A DNA stretch of 7,323 nucleotides, from the NCBI GenBank assembly GCA_937899055.1, contig CALBPX010000112.1, forward strand, positions 1 through 7,323, read 5' to 3'. This stretch comes from an uncultured Bacteroidales bacterium (lineage in GTDB: Bacteria > Bacteroidota > Bacteroidia > Bacteroidales > UBA932). A program made the position numbers and the translations under genes. Below are positions 5,264 through 7,323 of the stretch, one piece after another (position 1 is the first letter of the stretch; every line of letters begins with the position of its first letter). The notes beneath the pieces were generated by a model. That model made no database searches. It saw only the letters and a list, made by a program, of their open reading frames with translations, and was not told where the DNA came from.

Positions 5264-7323
5264 TTAGCTTATCATAAGGCCGCCGTCCATATAATCGATG
5301 CGGACCGTGCTGCCTTTGGCTACTTTGCCTGCTATGAGGGCCTTGGCTACGGAATTTATGACTTCTTTCTGGAGCACTCTCTTGATTGGCCTTGCTCCGT
5401 ATGCCATATCAAACCCTTTGTCTGCCAGATAGTCCAGAGCCTTGTCTGTAAAGTCAAGATGTATATCCTGGCTTTCCAGAAGCTTTTCGGCCTGCTGTAT
5501 CTGAAGCTTGAGGATGCCTCTGATTTCGCTCTTGCCCAGCGGACGGAACATTATGATTTCGTCTATACGGTTCAGGAACTCAGGGCGCACGGTCTGTTTC
5601 ATGAGGGCCAGAACCTTTTCTTTGCACTCGTCCATGAGCTGGCCGTTGTAGGCTTCGTCTATAATGCTGTTGCTGTCTTTCATCTTTGACATATAGTCCT
5701 GAATGATGGAGCCGCCTACGTTGCTGGTCATGATCAATATGGTGTTCTTGAAGTTGACGGTTCTGCCCTTGCCGTCTGTAAGACGCCCGTCGTCAAGTAC
5801 TTGCAGAAGAACATTAAATACGTCCGGATGGGCTTTTTCTATTTCGTCAAACAGTACCACCGAGTAGGGTTTGCGTCTTACGGCCTCTGTGAGCTGGCCT
5901 CCTTCCTCATATCCTACATATCCGGGAGGCGCTCCCACAAGACGGGTTGCGGCAAACCTTTCCTGATACTCGCTCATATCAATCCTGGTCATCATATTTT
6001 CATCGTCGAACAGGAACTCCGCAAGTGCCTTTGCCAGTTCGGTTTTTCCTACTCCGGTGGTTCCCAGGAACAGGAAGGAGCCGATAGGGCGTTTTTCGCT
6101 CTGAAGCCCTGCCCTTGAACGTCTTACGGCGTCGGCTACGGCTTTGATGGCCTCGTCCTGGCCAATGACTCTCTTATGGAGTTCCTCCTCCAGATGCAGG
6201 AGCTTTTCCTTTTCGCTCTGCATCATCTTGGTTACAGGAATGCCGGTCCATTTTGCAACAACCTCGGCTATGTCGTCCGGGCTTACCTGCTCGTCTATGA
6301 GGCGGTGTTCGTTGGCTTCTATCTTGGTGTGAAGTTCGGCCATTTCTTTCTCAAGGCCTGCAATCTTGCCGTACCGGAGTTCAGCAACCTTGGCGTAATC
6401 GCCGTTGCGTTCGGCATTGTCTGCCTGGAACTTGAGGTTGTCTATTTCCTGACGCTTGCTCTGGATGCTGTCGTACAGGGCTTTTTCTTCTTTCCACTGT
6501 TTGTTCAACACTTCCAGACGCTTCTTCTGGTCCTCAAGCTGGTTTGTTATGTCGGTCAGCTTGGGCGAAGTGCCTTCGCGGCGGATTGCTTCCTTTTCTA
6601 TCTCCAGCTGCTTTATCTTCCTCTGCAGCTCATCCACTTCTTCCGGTACCGAATTCATTTCCAGACGGAGCTTGGCGGCGGCCTCGTCTATGAGGTCTAT
6701 TGCCTTGTCCGGCAGGTGACGGTTGGTTATGTACCTGTGGCTGAGTTCAACGGCTGCTATGATTGCATCGTCCTCTATCTTAACCTTATGATGGTTCTCG
6801 TACTTGGGCTTGAGGCCCCTGAGTATGGATATGCTCTCGACGGGTGAAGGCTCATCTACCATGACCATCTGGAACCTTCTTTCCAGGGCCTTGTCTTTTT
6901 CAAAATACTTCTGGTATTCGTCCAGGGTGGTAGCTCCAACGCAGCGCAGTTCGCCGCGGGCCAGAGCCGGTTTGAGGATGTTGGCTGCGTCCATTGCTCC
7001 GGATGTCTGCCCGGCGCCTACGAGCGTATGTATTTCGTCTATGTAGAGGATGATTTCCCCGTTGCTGTCAACTACTTCTTTTACAACTCCTTTGAGCCTT
7101 TCCTCAAATTCTCCCTGATATTTTGCGCCGGCAATCAACGCTCCCATATCCAGGGAGTAAATTGTTTTGCCTTTGAGGTTTTCCGCTACATCGCCGTGAA
7201 CGATTCTCTGGGCCAGACCCTCGGCTATGGCTGTTTTGCCAACGCCTGGTTCTCCTACCAGAATAGGATTGTTCTTTGTACGGCGGCTAAGTATCTGGAG
7301 TACTCGGCGGATCTCGTCGTCCC
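5264..7323 (-). CDS. clpB: ATP-dependent disaggregase ClpB, 5' partial
   Basis: The frame is open from the right edge to TAA (5264-5266), giving 685 residues; ClpB usually has about 860, so the N-domain and start of NBD1 (about 180 residues) lie outside. ATG at 7145-7147 is internal. NBD1 shows Walker A GEPGVGKT (23-30), Walker B IILYIDEIH (90-98) and GATTLDEY, with ERRF (147-150) at the arginine-finger region. A coiled-coil middle domain spans about 223-353, including YAKVAELRYGKI. NBD2 has Walker A GTTGVGKT (420-427), Walker B VVLFDE (488-493), pore loop GAPPGYVGYEEGG, sensor-1 TSN (532-534), RPEFLNR and sensor-2 GARPIKR (642-648). The middle domain separates it from ClpA and ClpC, and no ClpP-binding loop was noticed. 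ClpB hexamers pull polypeptides out of cytoplasmic aggregates with DnaK/DnaJ/GrpE. No catalytic residue is missing. Its promoter is off the window. Confidence 0.97.
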   Translation of the reverse strand, partial: DDEIRRVLQILSRRTKNNPILVGEPGVGKTAIAEGLAQRIVHGDVAENLKGKTIYSLDMGALIAGAKYQGEFEERLKGVVKEVVDSNGEIILYIDEIHTLVGAGQTSGAMDAANILKPALARGELRCVGATTLDEYQKYFEKDKALERRFQMVMVDEPSPVESISILRGLKPKYENHHKVKIEDDAIIAAVELSHRYITNRHLPDKAIDLIDEAAAKLRLEMNSVPEEVDELQRKIKQLEIEKEAIRREGTSPKLTDITNQLEDQKKRLEVLNKQWKEEKALYDSIQSKRQEIDNLKFQADNAERNGDYAKVAELRYGKIAGLEKEMAELHTKIEANEHRLIDEQVSPDDIAEVVAKWTGIPVTKMMQSEKEKLLHLEEELHKRVIGQDEAIKAVADAVRRSRAGLQSEKRPIGSFLFLGTTGVGKTELAKALAEFLFDDENMMTRIDMSEYQERFAATRLVGAPPGYVGYEEGGQLTEAVRRKPYSVVLFDEIEKAHPDVFNVLLQVLDDGRLTDGKGRTVNFKNTILIMTSNVGGSIIQDYMSKMKDSNSIIDEAYNGQLMDECKEKVLALMKQTVRPEFLNRIDEIIMFRPLGKSEIRGILKLQIQQAEKLLESQDIHLDFTDKALDYLADKGFDMAYGARPIKRVLQKEVINSVAKALIAGKVAKGSTVRIDYMDGGLMIS

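Noticed and set aside
6176..6847. 223-codon plus-strand open frame opposite clpB
   Set aside because: It is a shadow of the ClpB middle domain, rich in Leu/Phe because the sense strand is rich in Glu/Lys codons; it has no recognisable domain.
7145..7147. ATG at 7145-7147 as the ClpB start
   Set aside because: The upstream frame encodes the conserved NBD1 Walker A region (GEPGVGKT) and continues to the edge, so this Met is internal (SLDMGALIAG).

Overview
The window looks like a chromosomal segment of a Bacteroidota bacterium, most likely Bacteroidales. This is an inference from four things. None of the three visible start codons (gpx, TPR gene, DUF368 gene) has a Shine-Dalgarno sequence. Matches to the Bacteroidota -7 element TAnnTTTG lie upstream of the tRNA and the TPR gene. 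ClpB has GTTGVGKT as its second Walker A. In the FAD/Fe-S enzyme, ESGR stands where most relatives have CCGR. I recall the last two as Bacteroidales traits but could not check them. Genes are dense and no gene-free stretch exceeds 100 bases.

Left half, plus strand. The 3' part of a large FAD and Fe-S oxidoreductase gene (D-lactate/D-2-hydroxyglutarate dehydrogenase type) enters from the left edge. Its reading frame starts inside a 48-codon run in which every codon is NCT, encoding only Ser, Thr, Ala and Pro. After a 96-base gap comes a glutathione peroxidase with an N-terminal membrane anchor. Its stop codon lies inside the 3' end of a tRNA gene on the other strand.

Right half, minus strand, in transcription order. 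clpB enters from the right edge without its first ~180 codons. A six-TPR protein follows, then a DUF368 (PopT-type undecaprenyl-phosphate translocase) membrane protein overlapping the TPR gene by 8 bases, then tRNA-Arg(UCU) 60 bases later. The first three form a tight operon-like array. The tRNA may be read from it or from its own promoter. The two halves converge at about 3053-3055 with no recognisable terminator between them.

The genes are ordinary housekeeping and stress functions: protein disaggregation, peroxide removal, lipid-carrier recycling and 2-hydroxyacid oxidation. I saw no defence system, CRISPR array, transposon or phage gene. The most unusual feature is the NCT-codon microsatellite inside the conserved oxidoreductase.
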